A program made the position numbers and the translations under genes. DNA of 64,000 nt from Diphasiastrum complanatum (lineage: Eukaryota; Streptophyta; Lycopodiopsida; Lycopodiales; Lycopodiaceae): assembly GCA_029204225.1 (NCBI GenBank), contig CM055102.1, forward strand, positions 12,133,939 through 12,197,938. Direction: 5' to 3'. Position 1 is the stretch's first letter, and every line of letters begins with the position of its first letter. A model generated the notes under the pieces. It was given only the letters and a program-made list of their open reading frames with translations. It searched no databases and had not been told where the DNA came from. This document shows, piece after piece, positions 1 through 9,789 of the stretch.

Positions 1-1539
1 ATAGAGCAAAGTGAATCCTATTAAAATACGGGTGGACAGAAGATCTGACTCTGCAAATCTTCAGATCCTACTAGAATCAAAGGTTAGAATTTCTTCACTG
101 GAAAGAGTTTGCTGAGGGAATGAAAAAAAAAAATGCATTAGACCATTCCATACGTACTGAATAATATGCCCAGCCTCAAAGCCTTTTGAAACAGGCTTCT
201 ATGATTTTATCTAATCTAGGGTGGGTTGTTCATTGGTCCCATAAAACGAGCAGTCAGTCATGAAATAATCTAATTGAAAGCATTCTTGGTGAAGTATCAT
301 AATAGTAAATATGGCCTATTGTAAAAGAATTTATTCTTGACATAGCATCGCCAAATTTGTGTGTTCTCTGAAAAAGGTCAAGCGTGTATGTGAAAGGTAA
401 ATCTTCCAAAGAGAACAAAAGTAATCACTGAAGTTCTTTCATGAACAGAGACAAATCGGGTACATTTTTCAACCCTGAAGGCAATGGATAGCTTTGGGGA
501 TCTTAAGTAATCTTGCATTCAAAACGTTATGCACTTTAATGAGTATTCCTTGCTGAGCAGCAGCGCATAACAAAGCTGCGTCCAAAATTAAAAGGCCTGC
601 TGGATGACAACTTCTTCCCTCAACTCAATGTTTGGAGTTTAATTCCATTCAGCCACGCATACATATAGGATAACACAAATTTTTGTCATGTTGGATATAT
701 ATGTATTTGCAACAGAAAAATCATCCATAAGCAAAGTATCAGATTTATCATACTGTTGTTGGTCAAATTCAACATACTTTTGTTGGTCAGGTTCAACATG
801 CTGTTGTTGGTCTCTAGAATTTTAGAAATGAAACTTTGACGTCTGTCCTTCATTTACTTACTGGGAAGTGGGTAGCTAGTTTGCCACTAAATGAAAATGT
901 CAAAAACTAAGTTCTGTCAATGACTCTAAATTGTCTTCTGCTGCAAAGGTAAGTTTAAAACATTTTAATATTTGCCAGCATAAAGTACAAGAACTCAAAT
1001 GAGAATCCCCACGGTCAGCCACAGGGAAAAACATGATGGAACCTTTTTCCTCATATTCTGACGGATTATTTCTAGCATATGAAGAGTATCTGTGCCGATG
1101 TGACTGCCACAAGCACGATACAGTTTTAACTTTCCCGTTGACTAGTGCTCATCACTAGTACTTTCAATACTCAGTCACTTAGACGCTGAATGTATCTTGA
1201 GCAGCTTGCTCGAGACTTTGAAGTTTTCATATGTTCATTCACCTTATCAATCACTTCGCACAGGAAACAGAATTTTGACAGGCTCTGGACACATGATATC
1301 GACTAAGTGAAGTAGGGGATGTATGCATTCTCCAAAAGCAATCAGAGGGTAGTGCTGTGTTACAAAGCTGCTGGAAAGAGTCCATCAGAACGTTGACCAT
1401 TGGAAACTATCAATTTTATGGAAACTGTTATTACCTAGAATAGTGGACAATAGGTCCATCTGAGTGCTTTTAGAATATAGCAGAGTGACTATATTGTTAT
1501 TTGACACAATTTTCTGATTTCTTGTAAACATTTGTGCAG
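1..1539. other. 5' flank of the NPF gene, no gene recognised
   Basis: No convincing coding region is seen on either strand. The first exon of the downstream transporter, with the start codon, should lie here or further left, because the first recognisable exon opens at an intron acceptor and has no in-frame ATG. A 24-bp unit built around TGTTGGTC and TTCAACAT is repeated about 2.5 times at 753-812. Confidence 0.5.
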
Positions 1540-3865
1540 GAAAAACAAGAGAAGCCTCTGTTAACCGGATCTTCAGGTTGGAGGGCTGCACCTTTTATAC
1601 TCGGTAAACCTTCTCAAATAACCAAGCTTTGTGGTGGGAATATTATGAACTTGGAAGCAAGAAGTTTCGATGTGCTAGAACTAAATTTCCGTGTTGTAGG
1701 GGATAAACTGCAACTTTGATCAGGTTGAGCTCTCTAATATCTGAACTTGATTTGACTGCATGAATGTATTAGTTGCGGAGGGGCTTGAAAGCATGGCATT
1801 CTTTTCGGTCGGATTGAACTTGTTTCAATACCTCTTTGAAAACATGCACCTTTCCATGACGAGCTCAGCAAATGGAATGACAAACTTCATGGGAACGTCC
1901 TATGTGCTCTCACTCCTTGGAGGCTTTATTTCAGATACTTGGCTGAGCCGGTTCACAACACTTAGAATTTCCGCTCTCATTGAATTGTTGGTACGTTTCG
2001 TCTCGCAAAAGTAACTGCCCTGTAGCTGATTTTCACGCTAACACGGCGGATTGACTGCAAATATTTTCTCTCTTTTTCAGGGACTCAGCGTAATGGCTTT
2101 ATCTGCATCTCTGCCAGCCATGAGACCTCCTCCTTGTGTACACCTTCAAGATGCCTGTCAAGAAGCTCATGGCTTTCAAAAGATTGTCCTTTTTGTAGCT
2201 CTTTATCTGATTGCTATTGGATCAGGAGGGATGAAGTCTAATTTGCCAGCACTGGGAGCAGAGCAGTTCAATGATCAGGACCCCAACGAACAAAGGGAGC
2301 TCTCCAACTATTTCAACTGGTTTTTCCTCAGCTTTATTGCTGGGACATGCCTTGCTGTTACAGTAGCTGTCTATATCCAAGATAATGTTTCACTCGCTTG
2401 GGGATTCGGCATGCTTCCTGTAGTCCTCCTTATGGGAGTACTGGTAGTTTCTGCAGGATCCCGCTTCTACAAAAGCAGAGAGCATGGGGTAAGCCCACTG
2501 ACACACATTGCACGAGTGCTGGTGGCAGCTATTCGGAATCGCAATTTGCCTCCTTGTAGCAATACAATGCTATTTGAAATGAAGGATGAAGAAACTGGCA
2601 CAAAGAGCTGTAAAATAGCACATACTGAGCAATTCAGGTGAACTGTCACATGTTCTATATGCCACTGGCAGACTAGAATCAAGGAAAATCTGGTCATCCA
2701 GAAACTGTTGCTACTTAGGTTGCTTAAAGTATTTAGATCAAGAATCGTGTCTGTGAACCATTGCCTCAGAGACGTGCTTTGGCTTTCTTGGTTTGCACTG
2801 TCCTTATTTATGTGTCACAATGGTTGTTCTAACAATGTCGTGATCTCCTCTCACAGATTTCTTGATAATGCTGCTAATAAGAGTGCAGCTGAAGCAGATC
2901 CAGGTAGCCAGCCTAGTTCATGGAAGCTCTGTACGGTGACCCAAGTGGAAGAAGTCAAATCCGTGATCAAAATCCTCCCCATTTTTGCAAGCAGTATATT
3001 AATCAATTGCGTCCTCGCTCAGATGCAGACCTTCTCTTTAGCTCAAGGACGCACCATGGATCGCAGAATCTTTGGAAATTTTGAAATTCCACCTGCTTCT
3101 ATGTCATTCATTCCATTGGCTGTGATGATTGTTCTTCTGCCCCTCTACGACAAATTCTTTGTACCTTTTGCACGCCGATTAACGGGACAAGCAAACGGTC
3201 TAAGCCATCTTCAAAGAATTGGAGTGGGTTTGTTTCTCTCCATATTCTGCATGGCAGTGGCAGCCTTGGTTGAGACCAAACGACTGAAAGTTGTTGCTGA
3301 TCACAATCTGCTTGACTTTCCCAATCAAAGAGTTCCGATGACAGTCTCCTGGCTTGTCTTACAGTTCTTGATCTTCGGCATTGCAGACATCTTCACTTTC
3401 CCTGGGCAAATGGAATTCTTCTACAGCCAGTCTCCACCCGGGATGAGAAGCATGGCCACCTCCCTTTCCTTTGTCTCAGAAGCAATGGGCTATTTCTTCA
3501 GTAGTGTTCTTGTGGCAGTAGTGGATCGGATCACCAGGCGTGGCAGTCACAAGCATGGATGGCTACTTAACAACTTGAACCGTAGCAAGCTCCACTACTT
3601 CTACTGGACACTTGCAGCAATAAGTCTTGTGAATTTCTTGCATTACCTATTCTGGGCTTGGTGGTATAAGTACAGGGAAGTGCTGTCAATACCTCCAGTG
3701 GTGATCCCTCCAGTGTCGATCCCTCCAGCTACACAGGTCTTGACAGAAGATAGCAAAATTATATTTCCTGCTAGAAATCTTCCTCACATTGATGTACCCC
3801 CAAATCTGCTGCCAAGAGAATCAGCTCTGTTTCTGGCAAGGTACCACTCTTTCAAGCTTAGCTGA
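1540..3865 (+). CDS. NRT1/PTR family (NPF, POT/MFS) transporter, NPF4-like; N-terminal exon missing
   Basis: This is a proton-coupled membrane transporter of the plant NPF family, whose members carry nitrate, peptides or hormones; the substrate cannot be read here. Four exons are seen: 1540-1603, 1773-1990, 2081-2637 and 2857-3865, with GT/AG junctions and matching phases, giving 615 residues plus stop. The first begins after a TTTGTGCAG acceptor with no in-frame ATG, so a short upstream exon is needed. Family signs are GWRAAPFIL, then EGLES at the TM1 ExxER position (both acidic residues kept, Arg replaced by Ser), SGGMKSNLPALGAEQF, FNWFF, the linker ending HTEQFRFLDNAAN, WKLCTVTQVEEVK, LAQMQTFSLAQG and a hydrophobic C-terminal half. 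NPF4 placement rests on remembered family motifs, so the subfamily is tentative. No frame break is seen. Confidence 0.88.
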
Positions 3866-4544
3866 ATTATGGCTGGTGTATCCACTGGCTTGTTGCTGGA
3901 TATGATATCAGGAAGGGATGTTGAAGGACCTGATCAAGTTTTTGAGTGCTCTCTTTTGGTAAAAAATCACCTAAAGGACACTCTTGTAAATTGTAGACGC
4001 ACTAGCAGCTCATTTTAAAAGATGGACTGAATGTTTGTTTGACCTGCAAGGCCAAAATATGGGCTAGTTTTGCAAAAAGCTTAGATGGCATGCCTATGAT
4101 GCAATTGAGCAAAAAATTAGTTCTTCTTGAGGCTTTACATCTGTTCATTTTTTAGGTTTAATTCATCTGTTCAAAAGAACATTTCTCTGAAGTGGCAGGC
4201 GTATGATGAGTTTTAGCCAAATAGAGCGTATTTTATTTATTTTTAAAGCATTTGAATTGAGGTTTGGTTTTCTAGATTTATCAGTTCATGAAAAATCTTT
4301 ATTGTGGCATGCCTATGATGTGTTCGAACCAAAAAACCCCATAAATTTTCTATTTACTTTCATGACATTTAAATTTAGGTTTAATTTGTTTGTCAATGAG
4401 CTTTCTAAATTCATTTGTTCGGGAAAATTCTCTATTCCAATATCGGAGGTTGATATTTAGATTAATCCTCACATTTTCCATTTCAATGAGATATTGCAAA
4501 AGAACGCTCTATTGGTATTTTTGATATAAAAAACATGGCACGAT
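3866..4544. repeat. AT-rich 3' flank with three degenerate about 110-bp tandem units
   Basis: Non-coding sequence downstream of the transporter stop. The phrase TGGCATGCCTATGATG, with small changes, recurs at 4086, 4193 and 4305, marking three diverged tandem units spaced 107 and 112 bp. The open frame across 4203-4460 falls in this repeat and has no recognisable domain, so I do not call a gene. Confidence 0.5.
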
Positions 4545-4900
4545 GTGAAAGTACTATACTTTAGGACCCTAAATGGATCTACGCAAGATCCACAAGAGTG
4601 ATTGAGTGTTTGCTAATCAATCTATTGCAAAAACTAGACACACAAATTGATCTAGAATAGTAATTTGACACTTAACAATCAAGAACAGTCATAAAGCATT
4701 GATCAAATGATGAAATCTGAGTTCACACGTGTGAACCATAGGCTGTAGTACGGCCTGCAAACAAGGAATGAAGTACAAATTACTTTGATTGCATTTGGAT
4801 CATAAAAGCTTAATGTACAGTGTGGAGTAGCTCGAGATTGCCAATGAGACCTCAAAAAATATTCTAAGTGTTCACTATGGAGAGTCTCCTACATAGTAAA
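4545..4900 (-). repeat. LTR fragment, probable 3' LTR of the adjacent Copia element
   Basis: This stretch follows the end of the Copia RNase H frame on the minus strand, where a 3' LTR is expected. Its low end loosely resembles the PBS-side end of the LTR at 50428-51236 (shared TGTG...GTAC...GGACC...GATCC blocks), and both carry a TTCACACGTGTGAA-type palindrome; here the palindrome is 16 bp, GTTCACACGTGTGAAC, at 4721-4736. Both limits are approximate. Confidence 0.4.
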
Positions 4901-4918
4901 GCCTCTTCCTTTGTAAAG

Positions 4919-5356
4919 TTAGATGAATTTCCAGCGATCAGCCAAGCAATTCGATGAAGATACATGTTGGAGCTTGATCTCTTCAGCTTGCACCTTCTCC
5001 CTCACAAAATGACGAGCAATCTCGACGTGCTTGCTCCTTGCATGGAATGTAGGATTAGTAGCAAGTGATTGGGCTGATTGGTTGTCACAATAGATGGTAG
5101 ACAGCTCCTCTTCAATGACATGAAGCTCCACCAATAGCCTCTTGAGCCATAAGACCTCCTTGCATGTTGATGTCAATGCCTTATACTCGGATTCAGTGGA
5201 AGATAAAGAAATTGTATCTTGCTTTTTGGAAAGCCATGATACTATTCCATCACATAAGAAAGTAGCAAATGCACTTGTAGACTTTCGATCCACTTTGTCG
5301 CCTACAAAATTCGAGTCACTATAGGCTCTTAAGCCAAGATTAGTCCCATTGTACAA
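4919..5356 (-). pseudogene. Copia RNase H domain fragment
   Basis: About 145 residues match the Copia RNase H: AYSDSNFVGDKVDRKSTS, CDGIVSWLSKKQDTISLSS, TESEYKAL, IYCDNQSAQSLATNPTFHAR and SKHVEIARHFVREKV. The last stretch should continue into a LADIFTK-like motif but diverges after NCLAD and ends. It is separated by a frame change from the reverse transcriptase fragment at 5389-5746. Confidence 0.88.
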
Positions 5357-5388
5357 TATGCCAAAATTCCTAGTTGATGAGATTTATC

Positions 5389-5746
5389 TTAGAATTGGCT
5401 TAACTTTCCAACACTATAACTAAGATCGGGTCTAGTTATAGTCAAATAGATTAAGGAGCCTATAAGCCTTCTATATAAAGTGATGTCCTCAAAGGATGCT
5501 TCATCACCATCAATAGATGCTCTTGCATGTTGTTCCATTGGAGTCTCAATGTCTTTACAATTCTTCATTTCAAATCTATCTAGGATGGATGTAGCATACT
5601 TAGATTGACAAATGAAACTAAAATCCAATCCTCTTATGACTTCTATTCCTAGAATGATGTTCAATAGGCCGAGATCTACCATTTTAAACTCTCTAGATAA
5701 AGCAATCTTTACATCTCTTATTCCATCTAGATCATTCCCACTTAAA
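5389..5746 (-). pseudogene. Copia reverse transcriptase, C-terminal part
   Basis: Residues SGNDLDGI, LSREFKMVDLG, LGIEVIRG, QSKYATSILDRFEM, TPMEQ, YRRLIGSLIYLTITRPDLSY and GKLSQF are the conserved Copia sequence between the catalytic YVDD loop and RNase H. The 5' end of this block on the minus strand abuts the solo LTR. Confidence 0.88.
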
Positions 5747-5751
5747 ATAAT

Positions 5752-6393
5752 TGTGAGAGATTTCAACAAGTTTAGTCATATTTTGGTTAATTGTCAATAT
5801 TAGGCCAAAACTCATTTTAGACTTAGAGAGAAACTTTTTGAAGTTATATTAGTTTAAGATACATTCAATAAACAATTTTTGAAAGTGTGGATAAGTTGGT
5901 AGTCGAGTTTGAGAGAGATTCAAATTTGAACTTTGGGTACATTGAATTTAGTCCCAAAAATAGTAGGATTTACATTTTGGAGGGAAGCCAAGTGGCTAAA
6001 TAGGGTTTGGACCTGCTATAAAAGGCTGTAACTCACGGAGAGACACATCTTCTCTCTTCTCTCTCTCATTTCAACATTGTACATGGTTCTCTTTGGGTTC
6101 TACTACTCATTGGTGCACTCTCATGATGTTATCTTGCAATTCTATGTGTAGAATGATCATTTATTGCTATTTTCGGTTTCACACGTGTGAAATACAGTAG
6201 GGTCCTGTAATTGTACGGACAACAACTATATTTTATGTTTTGGTTCATGTTTGATCAGTATCTCTTAGAGTTTTCATCTCATTTTGTATGTATATACTGA
6301 TTTTTCTACATTGGCAAGATTGTTGGTTTGCTCCTTTTTGTAACAAAGATCAGGGACATGGATTGGATCTTGAATGATCTAAAATCCTTCACA
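5752..6393 (+). mobile_element. Solo LTR (642 bp) inserted in the Copia reverse transcriptase
   Basis: The insert begins TGTGAGAG and ends TTCACA, and is flanked on both sides by ATAAT (5747-5751 and 6394-6398), a 5-bp target-site duplication. The interrupted reverse transcriptase resumes on each side, which fixes the ends independently. Inside are a TATA box (about 6016-6025), a CT-rich leader after it, and the 16-bp palindrome TTTCACACGTGTGAAA at 6177-6192. There is no internal coding sequence, so this is an LTR left after LTR-LTR recombination. Confidence 0.85.
6016..6025 (+). promoter_or_regulatory. TATA box of the solo LTR promoter
   Basis: CTATAAAAGG lies in the middle of the 642-bp LTR and is followed about 30 bp later by a CT-rich stretch, the usual place for the R region. 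It supports plus-strand orientation of the LTR. Confidence 0.55.
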
Positions 6394-6398
6394 ATAAT

Positions 6399-6920
6399 TT
6401 CATCAACATACAATACAAGGAAAATGATCTTTCCATCATGAAATCTTATGTACAATGATGGATCATAAGAACTTAAAACAAATTTGATGGAGATAAGGAA
6501 AGAGTTTAGCCTAGAGTACCATGCTCTAGGTGCTTGCTTGAGTCCATAGAGATTCATCTTCAAAAAACACACTTTTTCTTCATGCTCCTCCTCCTTGATG
6601 AAGCCCTCGTGTTGCCTCATGTAGATCACTTCCTCCAAGTAGCCATTGAGGAAGGCATTTGTAACATCAAGTCTGAGCTTCCAATTGAAAGTAGTAGCAA
6701 GGCTAATAATCAATCTTATTGTAACTAGCTTAGCCATAGGAGCAAAAGTTCCATCATAATCAATTCCCTTGGTTTGCAAGAAACCTTTTGCTACAAGCCT
6801 AGCTTTATACTTATTTATTGATCCATATTTATTATACTTCAATCTATACACCCACTTGCAATCAAGTGGTTTCTTCCCTTGAGAAAGATCAACAAGATCT
6901 CAAGTGTGATTCTCCATGAG
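6399..6920 (-). pseudogene. Copia reverse transcriptase, N-terminal part with YVDE
   Basis: The block reads YRLKYNKYGSINKYKARLVA, KGFLQTKGIDYDGTFAPMAK, LDVTNAFLNGYLEEVIYM, MNLYGLKQAPRAWYSRL and FLVLYVDEIIV. The catalytic YVDD is YVDE here, so the second acidic residue is kept only as Glu. Upstream of this block the usual linker (a CYEDACKSKS-like stretch, then NAIQVEYDALMENHT) can be read to about 7000, with an in-frame stop. The block ends at the solo LTR. Confidence 0.88.
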
Positions 6921-7097
6921 AGCATCATACTCGACTTGTATAGCATTCATCCTACTTTTTGATTTACAAGCATCTTCATAGCAAGTTGATTCATCAACCA
7001 TTGAAGTAAGGAAAGTGTATGAAGTAAAAGATGAAATGCCTTCCCTTTGATCACCTTTGCCATCATAAGTGAGCCTCAATGGCTCGGCCCTTGATCT

Positions 7098-7379
7098 TCA
7101 TGGAGTCCTTGGATATTGAGGTGGATCCTCAAGCTCTTGATCACTTTGAAGCTCCTCCTCCATCCTAGCATGGTCTTTGACATCAAGATTATTAGTAGCA
7201 TTATCATTCTCTTTACAAGCATGTCTTTCATAAAAAATAACATCCCTAGTCACTATAACTTTTCTAGTGATGGGATTGAAGACTCTATAGCCTTTTATAT
7301 TCTCACCATATCTCACAAAGATGCATTTGATGGAAGTTGCATCATCCTTATTCCTTTGTTGGATTTCTATCATCTCCAT
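7098..7379 (-). pseudogene. Copia integrase C-terminal segment
   Basis: CIFVRYGENIKGYRVFNPIT, RKVIVTRDVIFYER and the acidic, proline-ending tail (DPPQYPRTP) match the end of Copia integrase and the linker to reverse transcriptase. Upstream the element is truncated, so the integrase catalytic core is missing. Confidence 0.8.
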
Positions 7380-7420
7380 CCCTATCTCTCTGCTAATCTA
7401 GATCCATTCATTAGTTGTTG

Positions 7421-7477
7421 AAAATACTTGTACAGTCGCATACTCTATAAAAATACTTGTACAGTCGCATACTCTGT
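7421..7477. repeat. Tandem repeat, 28-29-bp unit x 2
   Basis: AAAATACTTGTACAGTCGCA followed by TACTCT occurs twice back to back with one substitution, and a third weak echo follows. It lies at the junction between two Copia remnants; the remaining bases to about 7560 show no feature. Confidence 0.7.
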
Positions 7478-7559
7478 AGAAATACACTTGCTTCCTAACA
7501 GTCTGCAGAAATACAAATAAATGGATGACAGTCTCCTGACGGCTCAGTCGACACTGACT

Positions 7560-8165
7560 ATTCAACCACCCTTTGACTGGCTGATGTGATTCTGTAGGAA
7601 ATCACCAGTTGTCATCTTGAGGGAGAATAATTTTCTCCTGAGATGTAGCTTGAAATCTATGTCGCGCACTTCGTACAGGATGCTCAAGATGTCCCAGACT
7701 TCCTTGGAGGTCTAAGCTTCAGACACATGGCCTAATTGCATGTATGATATGTTGAGGATGATTAGCACGAAATCTTTGCCATCCTTCAGCTTTCATTGGG
7801 AGATTGCAGTGTCGGCGACGGCTTCGGGTCTTGCCTCTACACGTGTGACAACATCATACAATTTAACACGGTTTTCATCTTAAATTTTCATAGATGGTAA
7901 TTGGCTCCATCAAGCTTGTCCATGATGGGACTGTCTTTTCCTTGGAAATCCATTTGAAAGTTATCTCAAGTGATAGTAATAACTATCAGTGACTTAAGAA
8001 TGAAAAATCTAATGCAACTTACAGAACAAGAAAACAATTTATTCTATCGGCTAATAGAATCAAGTTTTGTGAGAAGTTTATCATGTTATAAAAATAACTC
8101 TTGGAGAGAACTACTCCTGATACGATGTAAGTATCAGATTAGGAATCAGATGAGCTCTGATACCA
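7560..8165 (-). mobile_element. Copia gag N-terminal fragment with Met-tRNA primer-binding site
   Basis: The minus strand carries a degraded Copia gag start (a GANYHL-stop-KFK motif where Trp is expected, then a stretch matching the gag frame at 60840-61250 over about 400 bp). It is preceded by a primer-binding site, TGGTATCAGAGCTC on the minus strand (8152-8165). Several stops and frame changes are present. It belongs to the same family as the remnants at 8997-9642 and 60840-61366. Confidence 0.72.
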
Positions 8166-8515
8166 TGCTGGGGAAGATGGTCCGACAACAAATCAGGTCG
8201 GTCGATCAATCGGATCAGAACGATCCTACTACTGCACGAAGGCAGTGGTCGACTAATTCCTTTGGTGCATGCATTACTACTATAGTAGTATTGGTACTCT
8301 AATACCACACTATAGAACAACAAGGTCTAGGCCACAAACAGAAATGGAGGCCATCGTCCCAACAGATGGGAAAACAATGAATAGTAATAACTGATGATAA
8401 GGATTTGGATTACTTAGAGAATAGGGTGATAGAGCAGTTTTGATTGTGTTGATTATGAATATCAGTGTAGGTGTTGTAGACAACCATAAAGAGAAATTGC
8501 ATAAACAATTAGACA
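8166..8515 (-). repeat. LTR remnant adjoining the 8.16-kb primer-binding site
   Basis: Directly beyond the primer-binding site the sequence on the minus strand ends ...CCCCAGCA, as an LTR end should. The other limit is not visible. A 16-bp perfect palindrome, TACTACTATAGTAGTA, lies at 8275-8290. From about 8515 to 8795 no feature is seen. Confidence 0.4.
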
Positions 8516-8793
8516 TCTGAGATAGCTGTGCAATTTTTTGACACTGATATTTTGATATAAAGAAATGTGAAACAATTAGGCATCAAAGACAACCATACAT
8601 TTCTTCGTTTATGATACTTGTGGAAGAAAAATGAGAGTTAATTAATATTCAACAAGAATGCAATGAGATAGTGACAATAGTGAATCTGTATATTCAATGT
8701 TGTAATAACAACTATCAGATCACAAGACAATTGCGCTGATAAGCGCATGATCCAACTTACAAAAACAAATCAATTGCTATAATTATGAATATT

Positions 8794-8795
<2 letters not shown>

Positions 8796-8883
<88 letters not shown>
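8796..8883. repeat. (CT)n microsatellite, about 88 bp
   Basis: Uninterrupted CT dinucleotide tract between two Copia gag remnants, one of six long CT/GA tracts in the window. Confidence 0.98.
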
Positions 8884-8886
<3 letters not shown>

Positions 8887-8996
8887 TTAACTTTGAGGAG
8901 TCAGATACTGTGAAGAATTATTTTGATCGTTTGATCGCTATCGTGTAGACATAAATGGTAGTATCAACAACCACATTTGTTTCTTCAATCGCTCAT

Positions 8997-9642
8997 TTAG
9001 ATATATATAGTTGTTGGAGTAGAGGAAATAAATCCAACAATTACAGTGTTAGAGTCTTCGATCACTAAACCTATTGTCGCCATTGGCTCCAACAAAGTCT
9101 TATATTGATTAATGTGATTGTGAACAAAATCACCTTCTATCATTTTGAGTGAGAAGAACTTTCTCCTCATATGCATCTTTGAAGTGACATCTCTCACTTC
9201 GTATAGAGTGTTTATAAAATTCCAAGCCTTTTTCAAAGATCGTACTTGTCTGATGTGGCCAATATGTGTGTCAGAGATGTTAAGGGTAATCAACGTGAAA
9301 GCCTTGTCATCCCTGAGCTTCCACTTGGAAATGGCTTGCTCATCGACACTGGAAAGTAGTTCGGTTCCAATGACTATTTTACAAAGCTCCTTGGCCATGA
9401 GCACTACCTTCATCTTGAATTTTCATAAGTGGTAATTCGAACCATCAAGTTTGTCTACCATTAAAGCAGACTGTGATTGCAAATCCATTTGGAAATTTAG
9501 GATGAGTGTATGCAGATAGTAAATTATATGATTGGAAAAAATTATAGCAAGTGTCTCTCTTTATCAAAAAAATTCATTCGGATAATGTATGCTCTAATTC
9601 CATCTTTAAGAATCAGAGAGTAGAATTACCGCTCTAATACCA
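8997..9642 (-). mobile_element. Copia gag fragment with degraded Met-tRNA primer-binding site
   Basis: About 140 residues of Copia gag are readable: LCKIVIGTELLSSVDEQAIS, KWKLRDDKAFTLI, LKKAWNFINTLYEVRD and FFSLKMIEGDFVHNHINQYK. Just upstream the expected NYHLWKF motif reads NYHL-stop-KF (TGG to TGA). The primer-binding site at 9631-9642 is TGGTATTAGAGC on the minus strand, one base from the canonical TGGTATCAGAGC. The LTR end follows from 9643 (minus-strand ...CCCAACA) and runs to about 9790. The element is cut off below 8997. Confidence 0.8.
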
Positions 9643-9789
9643 TGTTGGGATATCGTCGCAACACAGCAAAAGAGCGACGAGCGAGCAGAATCCTCAGTTC
9701 ATGCAACTACGTATATCGGATTCAGACTGACTTCAACAACTCAAAGTCTGTCCTATTTAATCATAGTTTCAATGTCACTAGATCAACAC

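Larger units (their letters stand above)
4919..7400 (-). mobile_element. Ty1/Copia element, 3' half only (integrase C-end, RT, RNase H), broken
   Basis: Read on the minus strand, the Copia order is integrase C-terminal segment (7379-7098), reverse transcriptase (about 6920-6399, then 5746-5389) and RNase H (5356-4919). Gag, protease and the integrase core are absent; the element stops near 7400. Reverse transcriptase is interrupted right after the YVDE catalytic motif by a solo LTR (5752-6393). Excising that LTR and one target copy brings IIV next to SGNDL, the usual Copia order. Further frame changes separate the blocks, so the element is dead. Confidence 0.9.

Noticed and set aside
1534-1719. 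GTG-started frame as the NPF start
   Set aside because: It continues past a clear GT donor at 1604 into intron sequence, and TTTGTGCAG looks like a splice acceptor rather than a start.
4203-4460. 85-codon frame downstream of the transporter
   Set aside because: It sits across a diverged tandem repeat and has no recognisable motif.
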